Below are positions 35,250-47,307 of a stretch of 64,000 nucleotides of DNA, in pieces. Positions within the stretch are counted from its first letter, which is position 1, and every line of letters starts with the position of its first letter. The stretch lies in the NCBI GenBank assembly GCA_039090855.1, contig CM077016.1:55291936-55355935 (forward strand), given 5' to 3'. This DNA is from Macrothele yani (lineage: Eukaryota; Arthropoda; Arachnida; Araneae; Macrothelidae). The translations under genes were made by a program, and so were the position numbers. A model generated the notes under the pieces. That model ran no database searches. It was not told where the DNA came from and worked only from the letters and a program-made list of their open reading frames with translations.

Positions 35250-36093
35250 CATCATTCTCACATTTTAAGCTTCCCAATGCAAAAAGAATTTTTCAAATTG
35301 GACTAATAGTTGCAGCAGATATGGCGTTTGCGGATGGACTGACGGATGGACAAACCGATTTGTACGCACAATCTTTTTTACAAAAGACGTGCTAATTACC
35401 CACCACTTCCTAGACGGCAGTAAATTCCTGAGATCCCGGAGATTGCAGTCACGGCATACAAACATGTAACAGCATTTATTATGACTTGGAACGATTTACA
35501 GTTTCGGAATCGTACTGATCAAAACCTGTTCGAACATCATTTCTGCTGGCAGATAGCAGTAAATGCAAATTCGCTGATTTATGGCATAATCGACAAACGG
35601 CGGCCCAAAAAGAACCGGTTTAAACATCGTGTTTGCTTCGTGATGGATTACCATCATTCGCGAAGAAGCTCCGATGTCTGCGACACCATCGTGTGGTTTC
35701 ATCATCGTACTTCACGATACATTGCATCGCCATAGACAACACATCGTAGTACCGTTAGCTAAAAAATCGGAGCCTCGATGTAAAACTTAAACTGGTTTTT
35801 CGCGATATACTGGCACATCGTCCAGCCCGAATGACATGCGATAAATTTTTCTGTGAAGCAAACAAGCAAGTTATTGGTTACTTTCGAGAAAAAGACCTCA
35901 CTGTCGGCCAACAATGGAGAGAACCATGGTTAGCAAAGTGCCAAGCGGAGTCGATGAAGGCTGATAGGGAGAACGGTATCACGGTGTGCCTTTCAGAACT
36001 TGTCTGAAGGAAGGAAATGATGTCATTGTCATTGGCAGAGACTTCTCCTTTTTAGCTCAAAGCCAAAATTTGATTTTTACAGGGTAAGGCACA

Positions 36094-36130
<37 letters not shown>

Positions 36131-36254
36131 CCGTTGACCTACGACCTTAAGTCAGTGACCTTTCCTTGACTTCTGTGACCGTTTTCTCATTTCGTGATCT
36201 TTCGGTGACCTCTGTGACCTGGTAGACACCCTGTTTAACAACATATCACCAGTA
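35250..36254. other. Region after macrosatellite; poly-A and GACC-rich repeat
   Basis: Starts where unit 5 breaks off after a GT run. No coding family is recognised. A long A run occupies about 36090-36126. After it, 36127-36235 is rich in GTGACC/TTGACC-type hexamers and ends in the complement of CAGGGTGTCTACC, a common hAT-type terminus. It may therefore be one end of a hAT element. Confidence 0.35.
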
Positions 36255-36710
36255 CTGGGACACGCGTGTCATATCAAACTGTGACAAGACAGTTCAATGC
36301 TGTATGCACATAAACCTGTTAAATGTGTAACTTTAAAAACTGCGACATAAACAGGGCTGTTTGCGATGGTTTAAAGAACACAGTGGTTGGATGAATGAGG
36401 AATGGGGCAGCATTTTATTTAGAGGTAAAAGCAAATTCGGTTTAATATTCGATTCTGGGTGTTAGTACTTCTGGTGGGAATGTGGTACACAGTAGCACCA
36501 AAAGAACATTGTGGAAAAGAATAGAAATTGTGTTGTGGGAGTCATGGTGTGGGCCAGCATTATGGTCAATGGCCATACCAAGTGTTACAGCTTATAGAAA
36601 GAGGGTCCATGACTGGTGAATGGTACTGTAATGATGTCACTGATATGTCGCTGAAATTTGGTGACAACTGATCACTGTTTCCAAATTTTATGGCAAGATA
36701 TGCATGCATT
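36255..36710 (+). pseudogene. Degenerate Tc1-type transposase fragment
   Basis: In shifting frames the sequence reads VSYQTVTRQF, then FKEHSGWMNEEW, LFRGKSKFGL and GVMVWASIMVNG. These match the order of the Tc1 transposase core (second HTH end, the W..E-W segment before the first catalytic Asp, and the VMVWG box). Several stops are present and the catalytic SDES has become RGKS. An old insertion from a different Tc1 family than the copies at 2189 and 11629. Confidence 0.65.
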
Positions 36711-38981
36711 TTTTATGAGATTGCAGAAATAAAATTTGTTCAGGGAAGGGTGATAATTCTTCCTTGGGTGATATTGTTTTCTACACTCATAACTGCTCGT
36801 CGTGCCTTATGGTATGAGAAGTAAAGAAAAAGTGAAGTAAACTCTTTGTCTCTCTTATTTTTGTTTTTCTCTTTCCCTTTGACAAAAGGCTTGCCATTTT
36901 TTTTTTTTTTTTTTTTTGCCCATTGCGTGTGTTGGTGCAGTAATTTGATCAAGAGGTAGCTGTACTTATTTTTGGCAGTAGTAGCACAGCCCCCCCCCCC
37001 CAACTTTCAGCACAACAGAAGAAAGAGTAATGTATGTACTGTATCAGGGCTCGACAAATCCCAGGCGCCTAAAATTCGGGCCATGCCGCCTAATTTTCTT
37101 CTTACTTGAGATATCGTAATTTGCAGTAAACTCCGTAATTTCTGTTGTACAATTCATAGATTATCTATTAAAAAGTTATAAATTTAGGTTCTGCGGACAC
37201 AGGTAAAAAAAAAAAAAACCTGGTGCGGCGTTTCAAAAAGGCTGCGAGGTAATTTGTCTGTAGAGATGGTGTTATTGGGAAAGTACCAAAAATGAGTAAC
37301 AGAAAAATTAAAATAATAGCGAGATAAAAGACCGCAAAGAGATTGGATAGTAATGCAACGCAGGCGTTACTATTTGAGTGTGCGGAAACCTACGTGGTGT
37401 AAGAATCGGTGACTCTCGTGAATCTCGCAGAGCTATTCCGTAGCATGTAACCATACTGCAAATTGCATTGCCTAGTTTTGGTGCGCTAATTGTATTAGTT
37501 AAGGATTTTTTTTTCTTTCGGTATTCAGTTGAAATGTATTTAGAAATAAGACAATGCGATAGACTGTCCGCAATTTTAACGGATGTTTTGGTGCAACTAA
37601 TGAACTACAGTAATGCTGCAACATCTAGCGATTTTAGTTCTTTGTTTGCTTAAAAGTAACACAAAAGTACGTCAAAATGACAGTTACTTTTTCAATAAGA
37701 AGCCATTTCTTTCTTACATCTTTCGACTTCTGAGACAGTCTTGTGAATAGCAGTTTTCTGTCAGAAATTATGATTCATGATTAACATTACAGGTGCAGAT
37801 TAAGTGACTGTATTACATGTCAATTACTACAAAATGTCCATAATTTCTAGGGATTTAGTTGTCTGACTATGGAACTTACCCTCGAAACTACGGATTCTAA
37901 GAATTTTCATTTTGTTTATAGAAAATTTATTTTGCTATTATTTTATGATATACATAAGATTCTTAAGCGGATTCATGGAATTCTCAGGGTTATTATTATT
38001 ATTATTTTTTTTTGTTTTTGTCATTATTTAGATCATTCTCAAGATTGATGCAAAACTGAAGAAAATTTGGGGGTGGGTCATTTTCCACCTGGAGATGGTA
38101 TTTCGTGTTTCAAAGCTTTCCAAAACAGTAGTTAAATGGAGTATAATGAATTTGCGCTAATCATAATTTTTCTCTCTTGATGTTGCATTTGTGTCTAGTA
38201 TTCTTGTGAAATATCATTTTATGGCATATATGTTCATATTTCAGCTTAAAACTGTAGACAAGAATTTGCGGAAAGTTTCCTCCTCATCTTCAGGCATGAC
38301 ATTCTTCCTCAAATTCGAGAAATTCCGCCTTTTCCATTAATGGTCAGACAGCATTGCATTTTTGTTGTTAAAACTGCTTTAAAAGTAGCACAAACTTTGT
38401 GGTAAGTTGTAAATTTATTATTTTCCTTAAAAAACAACAACAACAACAACAAAAAAAAACACTCAAGATGCTATGTTTTGTTTTTTTACAGCAGTGGTCC
38501 TAGTTTCTTTGCCCCATGTTGGGGGAGTGGAGCAATACACAAAAGAATCTGAAGACAAGTGATGCACCCCCTCCCCCCGGTGTAATTTATAATTAAGCAG
38601 ACTACAATATAGATTAGGTCAGCTCTGGACACTTAAGCAGTCCTGTTACCATGACTTCCCAGTGTCTTAATTCATATAACAGCTCATTGGATTTATGAAT
38701 TTTATATTACATTAAAATACAATGAAACAGGCTTGCTTTTAGTATAAATCACTGTTGAAGAAAAGGTCCCTTTAAATTTATTTTTACAAAATGATCTTAC
38801 AGCAAAAAAAGCCCCCCTCCCCCGGTCATATTTGACTTCAAATCTTACCCTGGAGCAGCAGTTCTAATAATTTAACTACCACACACTGACAAGCCAAGTC
38901 TTAGTTTGCTGCAGCTTGCTATTTTGATTCGCACAGCATGTAAAGAAACCCTCTCCCTCCCTTCCATAAACTCCTGCAAAC

Positions 38982-39016
<35 letters not shown>

Positions 39017-39564
39017 GAACTCTGGGTTACATCTTGAGGACAAAAACAAAAGGTAGTATACACTAAACCATGGTGAAAAAAAGTATGCCCTAAACCACTG
39101 CACAGATGTGGAAATCAAAACAAGCACAAATGATATACAAATATAAATATCAAGGCATAGTATACCTAATATTGTAAGGTATATCGCACATTACATGCTC
39201 AGTGAGGCGCATGTTCCCAGCCCGAGAGAGCCTAATTATGCAACAAGTCTTAGTGAGTTAAAAGATATTTACAAATACAACATTTTAGTTAAAATATTAA
39301 TTTACAATGTTTAATCAATCACTCACTCATTAGGACACTCATACATTTAAAGCTATCCATTAATTAAAACATATCTCATTAGAAAACAGCTAATTCTCAT
39401 CGGGTCGGGAAGTGCGGCTCACTTAAAAACACATCGTCAACGTTATCACGGCGAGCGCTTTCAATGTCCCGCAGACACTATCTTCAGGCCACCAACAAAC
39501 TGCACAAGGGTTCCTCGCGTGTGTAGCATGCAGAAGTTGCATGCCGTGAAACGAAGGAAGGGGT
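36711..39564. other. Non-coding stretch with poly-T/poly-A tracts
   Basis: AT-rich sequence with homopolymers: T run near 36898-36917, C run near 36991, A run near 38985-39014. No protein family, RNA gene or paired termini recognised. Confidence 0.45.
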
Positions 39565-40266
39565 GCGGCTTTCACTATGTGTCAAAAGTGACGAAGCTGA
39601 AAAGTTTGTAAGAATTGATGCATGGCGTTCAAAAGTATTAATATTCTCAAAGTTACACTTTATCTTATCAAAAATAGCGAAACCTATCGTGCATTCATGG
39701 TCCTCGCAGATTGAAAGTTCTTCTGCATGATGGATAAAATTGTCATCCAAGGGCATAAAAGAAAGTAAAAAAAAAAAAGTGACAATAAAGAAATGGGAAG
39801 GGTAACAAAGATATCAACAAAATGAAAATTTAAGCACTGGATGCTGCTTAGCTGCAGAGTCAACAAAAGACAAATGTGGTTGTGGTACTTGCTGAGAAGT
39901 TTATGCTGGGTGAAATCGCTGTCCAGAATTTTAGTCACTCTTCAATTGTGTATGTAAAAAAAAATAATTTTTGGCTCCTAAAAAATTGTGAATGGCTCCT
40001 AAATATTTAGCTGCACGGGCCATTTTTTTTAAATTTTGTACCCTGATTAGGATCATTTTTTAACTTCCATAATTGTTGCCTTTCCTATGTCATCTGTCCT
40101 ATTTTAATTTAGTTTTTAAACTGCAAGTTATATTCATCCAAAATATTTCTATATAACTTAAATTGGTTTATGTGAATATGGAACATCCTGAATAATAGTC
40201 TCAATTTTGGGAATACACACTTCAGTTGGGGGAATATTCTGCAGATAAGCAAATTTTTTACCTTTC
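39565..40266 (-). repeat. Repeat copy A, left part (split by hAT)
   Basis: Closely matches 49411-50107. The repeat continues at 44505-44828 after the hAT element. On the - strand it contains short open text (CEDHECTIGFAIFDKI) but no family is recognised. Its nature is unknown. Confidence 0.75.
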
Positions 40267-40551
40267 CATACCTGCCAACTTACGAATGTTGAAATTAGTA
40301 CAATTCTTCATTAAAATTAGTACAAATTAGTATAATTCTTAACGTTAAAATTAGTACAGTATTTACCTACTGAATAGGGAAATTATGTTTAAAAAAACTA
40401 AAAGCTGTAAAAGGGCATTCTGAATTTTCTGCTATAATATTTTAAGTACCTACAGCAAAAATTTATTTCTATGCACAGTAGCTTATCTAGAAGCTTTTTA
40501 ATAAAATGTGCTGAAATGGTATTTGAAATAAATGCCATTGATATTAGCACA

Positions 40552-42011
40552 TTCATAAAATCAAAATATTTCCTGTTTTCTAGGCAAATGAAATAATCAC
40601 AAACATACAGTAGTTGAAGTAGAAAAGCATAAATGAAAATATTCTTTACCCTTTTTCTTTCTCTTGTATATTCCTACTATTCATTTGGAACATATGATGA
40701 AAACGTCTTATGTGGAGATTCCAAGGCATTGAAGTTTTTTAACTATTTTGATTACTATTCAAACACTTCATATTTCTCTTTACACATTTTATCAGCTTAA
40801 CAACATATTTACAAAATAAAAACAAATTTACAATTTTTTTTTTAATAATTCATTTAGATGCCTGACTGGGCACCTTTTTTTTCCTTTTCGCACAGGCCAA
40901 TAATTTAAATAGCCTCGGAATCTAGGGCATAGTGTTTTGGAACCTAAGGCACAGTTTTATATACAAGTAACTTTTTTTGTTATGAGATACAATCAATGAA
41001 TTCTGGAATATCAAAATTTTCACACAATTTTTAAATGAATTAATATACTTTTCATTGCAGCATCATATTCATTATTGAATTACAGCTACACTTGACTGCT
41101 AGTGCATCAGGAAGTTAGATGCAGCAGACTTTGCCTTTTTTAGGAGTGTTTTATCATACTTTTGCTCATAGCGGTTTCCTTTTTGCATACTTTTCACAAT
41201 CAATAAATTCTGCAAGTTGGAGTCTGACAATGAACTGCGAAACTGTGTCCTTGTTTTTTTAACTTGACTAAAAAATTCGTTCATAAAATCAAAATATTTC
41301 CTGTTTTCTAGGCAAATGAAATAATCACAAACATACAGTAGTTGAAGTAGAAAAGCATAAATGAAAATATTCTTTACCCTTTTTCTTTCTCTTGTATATT
41401 CCTACTATTCATTTGGAACATATGATGAAAACGTCTTATGTGGAGATTCCAAGGCATTGAAGTTTTTTAACTATTTTGATTACTATTCAAACACTTCATA
41501 TTTCTCTTTACACATTTTATCAGCTTAACAACATATTTACAAAATAAAAACAAATTTACAATTTTTTTTTTAATAATTCATTTAGATGCCTGACTGGGCA
41601 CCTTTTTTTTCCTTTTCGCACAGGCCAATAATTTAAATAGCCTCGGAATCTAGGGCATAGTGTTTTGGAACCTAAGGCACAGTTTTATATACAAGTAACT
41701 TTTTTTTGTTATGAGATACAATCAATGAATTCTGGAATATCAAAATTTTCACACAATTTTTAAATGAATTAATATACTTTTCATTGCAGCATCATATTCA
41801 TTATTGAATTACAGCTACACTTGACTGCTAGTGCATCAGGAAGTTAGATGCAGCAGACTTTGCCTTTTTTAGGAGTGTTTTATCATACTTTTGCTCATAG
41901 CGGTTTCCTTTTTGCATACTTTTCACAATCAATAAATTCTGCAAGTTGGAGTCTGACAATGAACTGCGAAACTGTGTCCTTGTTTTTTTAACTTGACTAA
42001 AAATTCGTTCA
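40552..42011 (-). repeat. Tandem duplication (~729 bp x2) in hAT 3' part
   Basis: 40552-41283 and 41280-42011 are nearly identical and share TTCA at the junction. Each copy holds the last 60-odd codons of the transposase and the sequence after it. The copy at 41828-42011 belongs to the main gene; the piece at 41099-41284 is a spare end. Confidence 0.9.
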
Positions 42012-44112
42012 CATTCTGCATTTCCATGAGGAATGGTTAGGATAGATAGCATAACTGTTGCTAGTCTGTTATATTTCAAACCTTCATCCAGTGCCTTTAA
42101 TTCACTTAAAAGGGCCCACTTTGTATCAATTCTTTCTTCGTTAAAAATATTTGCAGGCAAATCATCTATCTGAAGGGCACAAAATTCAGACTGGAGCTTG
42201 TCTATTGCTTCCTCTTGGCTCTCTTCATCCTTAATGGGCAACATTATGGGAAATTTATTAATAAAATACTTAACATCTGTGAACACCTGGTTTTCAAAAG
42301 AAGAAATGTTAGCAACCTGTGCATGTTTCAGAAACTCATCATTGAAGGGGAATTTGTGCAGAATGTAGTCACAGCAAGTGATAAAATATGTTCTTACAGC
42401 AGAGTAAAATGTTGATTTTTCTAAAGCCTTTAAAACATTAATTACCTTAGATGCAGCATTACCTATCAACAATTCAGAATCATCCTTTTGATTACATTTG
42501 TCACTATATCTGATTTTCAACAATGAACAGTTTTTAATAATCTGTGGTTTAATGAATTTAACAAGTAGATCTTTGAACATGCCCATTAACAGTGATCTTA
42601 AGATGTGGATTTTAGGAGTTGTTGACTGCAAAGTTACATTTGTACTTTCAAAAGTGGGTATCACAAAATCCAGAAAAAGACAATATGCCTTATTAATGTC
42701 TGATGAAAGGAACATAAATATCCTTTCTGCTAGAGTTAAGATAGTTTCAGACTTCATAGACTTGCCCACACCTCCAGATACTCCAACTGCTTGTGACACT
42801 GGAATATCTTTATTAGGGACACACTTAAAGGTTTTTATACCTTGGGCATTTTTCTTAATTTTCTTTGCTGGTGGTACATCAGTATCAGATAATGTAGAGA
42901 TTTCCCTTTTCTTAATTTCAATGTTTGATGCAGGCATAGATTTTTTATTCATAGGCACACTCAGACTCATGTCTTCTGCACAGGCTTTGGATTTGGACTT
43001 TAGAATGCGTATGTGGTGACTATCTAGGGATTTATGTTTATTTTCTTTTGCTCTGGCGTCTTTCATTTGCTCTTTAAAAAAGCTAACCAGTGGATCCCAC
43101 TGCTCTAATAATCTTTTTAGACATTTTCCCAGAGAAAGCCATCTTGTGCATACATGTTTCAATACTTTTTACTTCAACACCATACAACATTTGAAACTGC
43201 TTCAACCGTGTTTTTCTTTTACTACTTGACTTCAAGTAATAAAAAATGTCAACCAAAATTTCATCAACAGATACTGGAAAGCTAACAGCCCCTTTTTAGC
43301 AGCCAAGTTAATTAAGTGGCAAGGACAGCCAATTATCACCAGATCCTTTTGTGCATTTTTTAGAACTGCAGCAACACCATTTTTGAGCCAACCATTACAG
43401 GTGCATTATCTGCACTTAGTGCAATGCAATTTTTAACTGGTATATTTCCACATTCCAAAGTGTCTAAAAGAAGTTTGCCAATGTTTTTTCCTGTTGAATC
43501 ACCTGCCAAAGCTGGCACAGCAAGCAGAGAGTAGTCAACTTTATATGCATTGGCATTATAAAAACTAACAACGACTGGGTAAAGTTGAGAATCACTGTCA
43601 TTACTTCCATCTATTGCAATTGCAAATGGCGTGTTTCTCAATAAACTCAATAGAGATTCTGAATTTTTAGAAGACATTTCTGCAATAATAGCAGGAGTTT
43701 TTGTTCTTGCACTGCCATACCTTTTGGCAACTTCACATTTCGGGAACATTGCTCGGAACAAAGGACCTGAGTGGTCAGAAACTGCAATAGGTAAATTATG
43801 TTCGATGATAAAAGCAGTAAAAAGGCATTCAGCATTTATAACATCGAATTCACTATTATCATTAGCCCTATTGATAAATGCTTCAATATTAGAGTTCTTT
43901 TTGATACATGCTGCAAAATCACGATGTTTTTTCGATTTAATATGCACTTTAACATCACTAATGCCTCCATGGGAAATGTTCAAATCGCAACTACAGACCG
44001 AACAAATAGCAAAATTCTCACCTTTCTGCGACTTCACAATGAATGGGAATTTATTTGTGTAAGAATCTAAAAAAATTTGTGAATACTGCTTGTTTGACAT
44101 TTTACCCGACAA
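41828..44112 (-). pseudogene. hAT transposase, near-complete, frame broken
   Basis: Starts at 44112 with MSGKMSNKQYSQ. Residues 30-65 hold a zinc finger of BED-like type (CSVCSCDLN...VKVHIKSKKH). The RNase-H-like core follows: AIDGSNDSDSQLYP, ALSADNAPVMVGS, and the hAT CxxH motif GCPCHLINLA in the bridging text at about 43320. The last 75 residues hold the hATC dimerisation domain: IPHGNAECERIFSQVKKTRT and SLSDSNLQNLLIVKS. Frames 44112-43360 and 43162-41828 are joined by about 200 bases that code in the right sense but in another frame, so at least one small indel is present near 43365 and another near 43165. Otherwise it would be about 750 aa, a normal hAT length. Confidence 0.88.
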
Positions 44113-44504
44113 TATTCCAGTATCAACGTCAAGTCACTGCCCGTGCTTCGTCCAAAAACAATGAAACGAACTTTGCGACGCCAATCGCCACATACTGGTG
44201 ATGAATCGCTACGGTCGCGGTTTTCTCCACTTGGTCATGTGATTTCATGACGCAAATCAACTCACTTTTGCATGGGGTGCGTTCGGTTTCTCAGCGCAGC
44301 ATTGTTCAGACTCTTAGCAGTACTTATATGCAGCGATATGATCCCGTTGGATGAGTAACATTTTTCATGCATAAAACTTTCACACACTCACAGAAATTAC
44401 AAGTTATTTTTACTTTTTAACATTTTCAGGAAAATTCGTACATTTATCAAGTATTCCGTACAATCGTACAATACGGTCAAAATTCGTACAACTTGGCAGC
44501 TATG

Positions 44505-44828
44505 CCTTTCTGTAATGCTGCTCGTTGCACTTATGAGAGCTGAATGTTAGCATAATTTTGAAATTTAGATAAATAATTTTCATTAAGTTATTAACAGTAA
44601 TATTTTTTTGTCTATTATAATCGTAAACATTTGCATGAACAAGCATTAAATAGTCAAAATAACTTCTTACTTACATCTGTTGACAAATTCACATTCAGAT
44701 GGCTCCACAATCTGAGGATCTTGGGACACATACGTGAGTACCATGGAACTTGCGTGCTAACAGCGACGACGTATTCTGCTGCACAACAATGAATTTGTCC
44801 TTTCTCCACACACCTCTGCTAGCCTCAT
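44505..44828 (-). repeat. Repeat copy A, right part
   Basis: Continues the repeat interrupted by the hAT; matches 50102-50457. On the - strand the text SQDPQI.EPSECEFVNRC precedes a GTAAGT donor-like site in both copies, possibly an old exon, family unknown. Copy B has an extra 16-base piece near 50240. Confidence 0.7.
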
Positions 44829-46387
44829 TATAACGGCATTTATCTGGTCATGTGACACATTCACTTCACCCATATACAAGAAGTCAGGTAAATGCATTTA
44901 ACTCTGAATACCTCTTGTCCTTCATTATCACAATAGGATGCTTGCATGGATTTTCTATGAAAATTTTCGGGAAGTATGGGCTGCAAGGAACCTCAGTCCA
45001 TTGCACGTCAACTAGTGCCTCTGTTGACAGTAACTGTTCGAAATTGGTCACCATGTTTCCCTGGTGGTTGTTTTATTTTAGGTACCCATATTTGTTGGTA
45101 AAAATGACTAGACCACAATATACCTGCAAAGATATATAATATAAGTCACATCAGTTCGATGTTGGCATTTCAAAATACATCATTCACTTCTATAATTTAC
45201 AAAAATACATTAGGGTCATTCCATTTTAATTCAACAAATGCAGTTTGCTCCATTATTTTTGATTTTGATGAAAATTTCTATGTGCATTCTCATTCCCCCT
45301 ACCTCCTAGACCTCAAAAATTATTTTAAAAAATATACTACTTGATGTATAGGCTATTTTTTTCCTTTTTTACCAGCTTAAACAACAACAACAACAAAAAA
45401 GTGGTATTTCAGAGCCTTTTCTATGAACTATATAAACTTTTTTTTATCAAAACTACAAACCTCAGCTATAGCTTGTTGGAAAGCATAAAAAAGGCTCTTT
45501 TTATGTGGTGTGAACAAATTTCAGATTTTAAGCCAAAGCCTATTCTTCCATGGTCAAAATTTACTGCACAAAACTCAATTTTTACGACTTTTGGAAATTT
45601 AAAAACCCATGAAGGTCTTGGAATAACAGGTCAACTTTTTTCTTTGATACATGTCTACGATTACTGTTTGTATAAAAAAAAATTGGTTTGTTACTGACCA
45701 ATTCATAAGATACGAATCCCGAAATTTTAGTCGCATTTTCTCAAAAAATATGTTTCCAAGGCTAAAAGAAAACTTGTGATGTGAGGGGTAAAAAATTTTT
45801 CACTCATATGAGTTAAAACTACTTTTTACCAGCTTTCAAACAAAAAAAATTCCTTCATTATTCAAAGGTCTTTAGGAGCTGCAAGGGTCTAAATTTTCAA
45901 AAAATTGCACTGAAACAGCACAATTTTTGCAATACTTTTTTAATTATACATTTTAATGGAAACAAATTTTATGTAATTATTATAGGTTTTAAATGGTGAA
46001 AGTAGCTCAAAAATTCAAAAAAAATAATTATGGAATATGTCTTTCTTTCACATTTAAGGGGGATGCAGAATAGGTCCAAACTTCCAAACAATATTTGGGT
46101 GAAATCATGAGGGTTGTGGGAAATTTTAGGGTTCAGAACTTTTTTGTAGCCATACTTTCCTGAGAGTATGTATTACATTTCAAAAGCTTGTCTTTGAAAA
46201 AAAGAAGAATTGGGGGGGGGGCATATCTCTATAGTAGTAGCCAGTAACTTAATGAGATTGTTTAGATTTAATTTAAAAACATGTTATAATATATCTACCT
46301 TCTTTATCATTTTGTTCAATGACTTGCTTTCTCACAGAGAAGTGTTGACAGATGTTTGCTCATTGCAGGTGCAGTGATGGAAAGTTG
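44829..46387. other. AT-rich stretch without recognised gene
   Basis: Open frames here are T-rich and lack family motifs. At 45213-45234 the phrase GGGTCATTCCATTTTAATTC is present, the complement of a motif seen at 20202 and 22186; it may be an element terminus. Confidence 0.4.
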
Positions 46388-46500
46388 CAAAATGTGTTTT
46401 TGGAGCAGGTGAAATACATTTTGGAGCAACAAAATGCATTTTTGGAGCAGATAAAATGCATTTTTGGTGTAAGAAAGCATTTTTAGAGCAGGTAAAATAT
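46388..46500. repeat. Short minisatellite, TTTTTGGAGCAG-type unit
   Basis: About four to five degenerate copies of a 25-30-base unit around TTTTTGGAGCAGRTRAAATG. Confidence 0.7.
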
Positions 46501-46899
46501 TAGTAGATAAAACAAACTCTTAAGCAAAAAATGTTTTGGAAATAGAAGCACCCTACTTAAATTAAAAACATCTTGCATTGAAGTACACACACACATATGC
46601 AAGCATTTTAGTTTCCAAATAAATCAAATAATTTGTAACCATAGCAGGATTCTATTATTAATCATTTTACAAAAAATGTTTCATTTTTTGCTGCTTTTCT
46701 CAATATTTAATTCTCACTTCTATTCTTTTTTAAGATAGTTAGCAATGTTTTGTTTTGATTCTTTTAATAGTATCTGTCCACTTTCTATTGCACTCATGTC
46801 TTTTTTTTTTTTTTATGCCACATTCAATGTTCATCTCAGCATTGTTTAACATTTTATGAGGGAATCCAACTGCTGCAAATGTTCAGCTTTTTCCTATTT

Positions 46900-47200
46900 C
46901 AAATCACCTTGTGAACATTCAATTTCTTCTCTTTTTTGCTTGTTTTGCTGCATTTTTCCAGCACTAATCTGCTCATGATATTTTTTCCAGGATTCTTTAT
47001 AAGCTGTCAGAAGTTTTTTGGTTACATTAATTTAACTCACATCTCCATTTAATCTTTTGACATGATCTTTGTGCTTCTTGCTCTCCGCATGACGCCCACA
47101 ATCATTGTGGCCGCCTTGCGACAGGCTGAAATCGCAGCCACATGGCTTATAAAACGTGATTCAGCAAAACTTTAGATGCTTCATAAAAAGGACATTTTTT
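46900..47200 (-). pseudogene. Remnant of hAT-like N-terminal zinc finger
   Basis: On the - strand the sequence reads CDFSLSQGGHNDCGRHAESK and KHKDHVKRL, then a charged helix. This is the pattern of the zinc finger at the start of one hAT transposase class (C..C/H with D-RHAxSKKH). Stops surround it. It lies just left of the piggyBac-like element, and a hAT-like terminus lies to the right at 48997. Confidence 0.5.
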
Positions 47201-47307
47201 ACTAAACATACCGCGCTACACTTGACGATAAGTTTTATCTGACTTCATTCTTTCTGTAGTGATAGCTGTTTCACTGCTACGTTTCGTTTCGTTTTAATCT
47301 AAATTAA

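Larger units (their letters stand above)
40267..44504 (-). mobile_element. hAT-type DNA transposon, 4.24 kb
   Basis: Ends CATACCTGCCAACTT and AAGTTGGCAGCTATG are imperfect inverted repeats followed by ACGAAT-type subterminal text. The 6-bp direct repeat CCTTTC flanks it (40261-40266 and 44505-44510). The paralogous locus at 50102-50107 has one CCTTTC and no insert, which fixes both ends exactly. It carries one transposase gene on the - strand. The 3' end of that gene plus downstream sequence is tandemly duplicated inside the element. Confidence 0.92.

Noticed and set aside
37045..40045. hAT-like pair of ends CAGGG...CCCTG
   Set aside because: The homologous repeat copy B continues past the right CCCTG without a break, and no target duplication matches.
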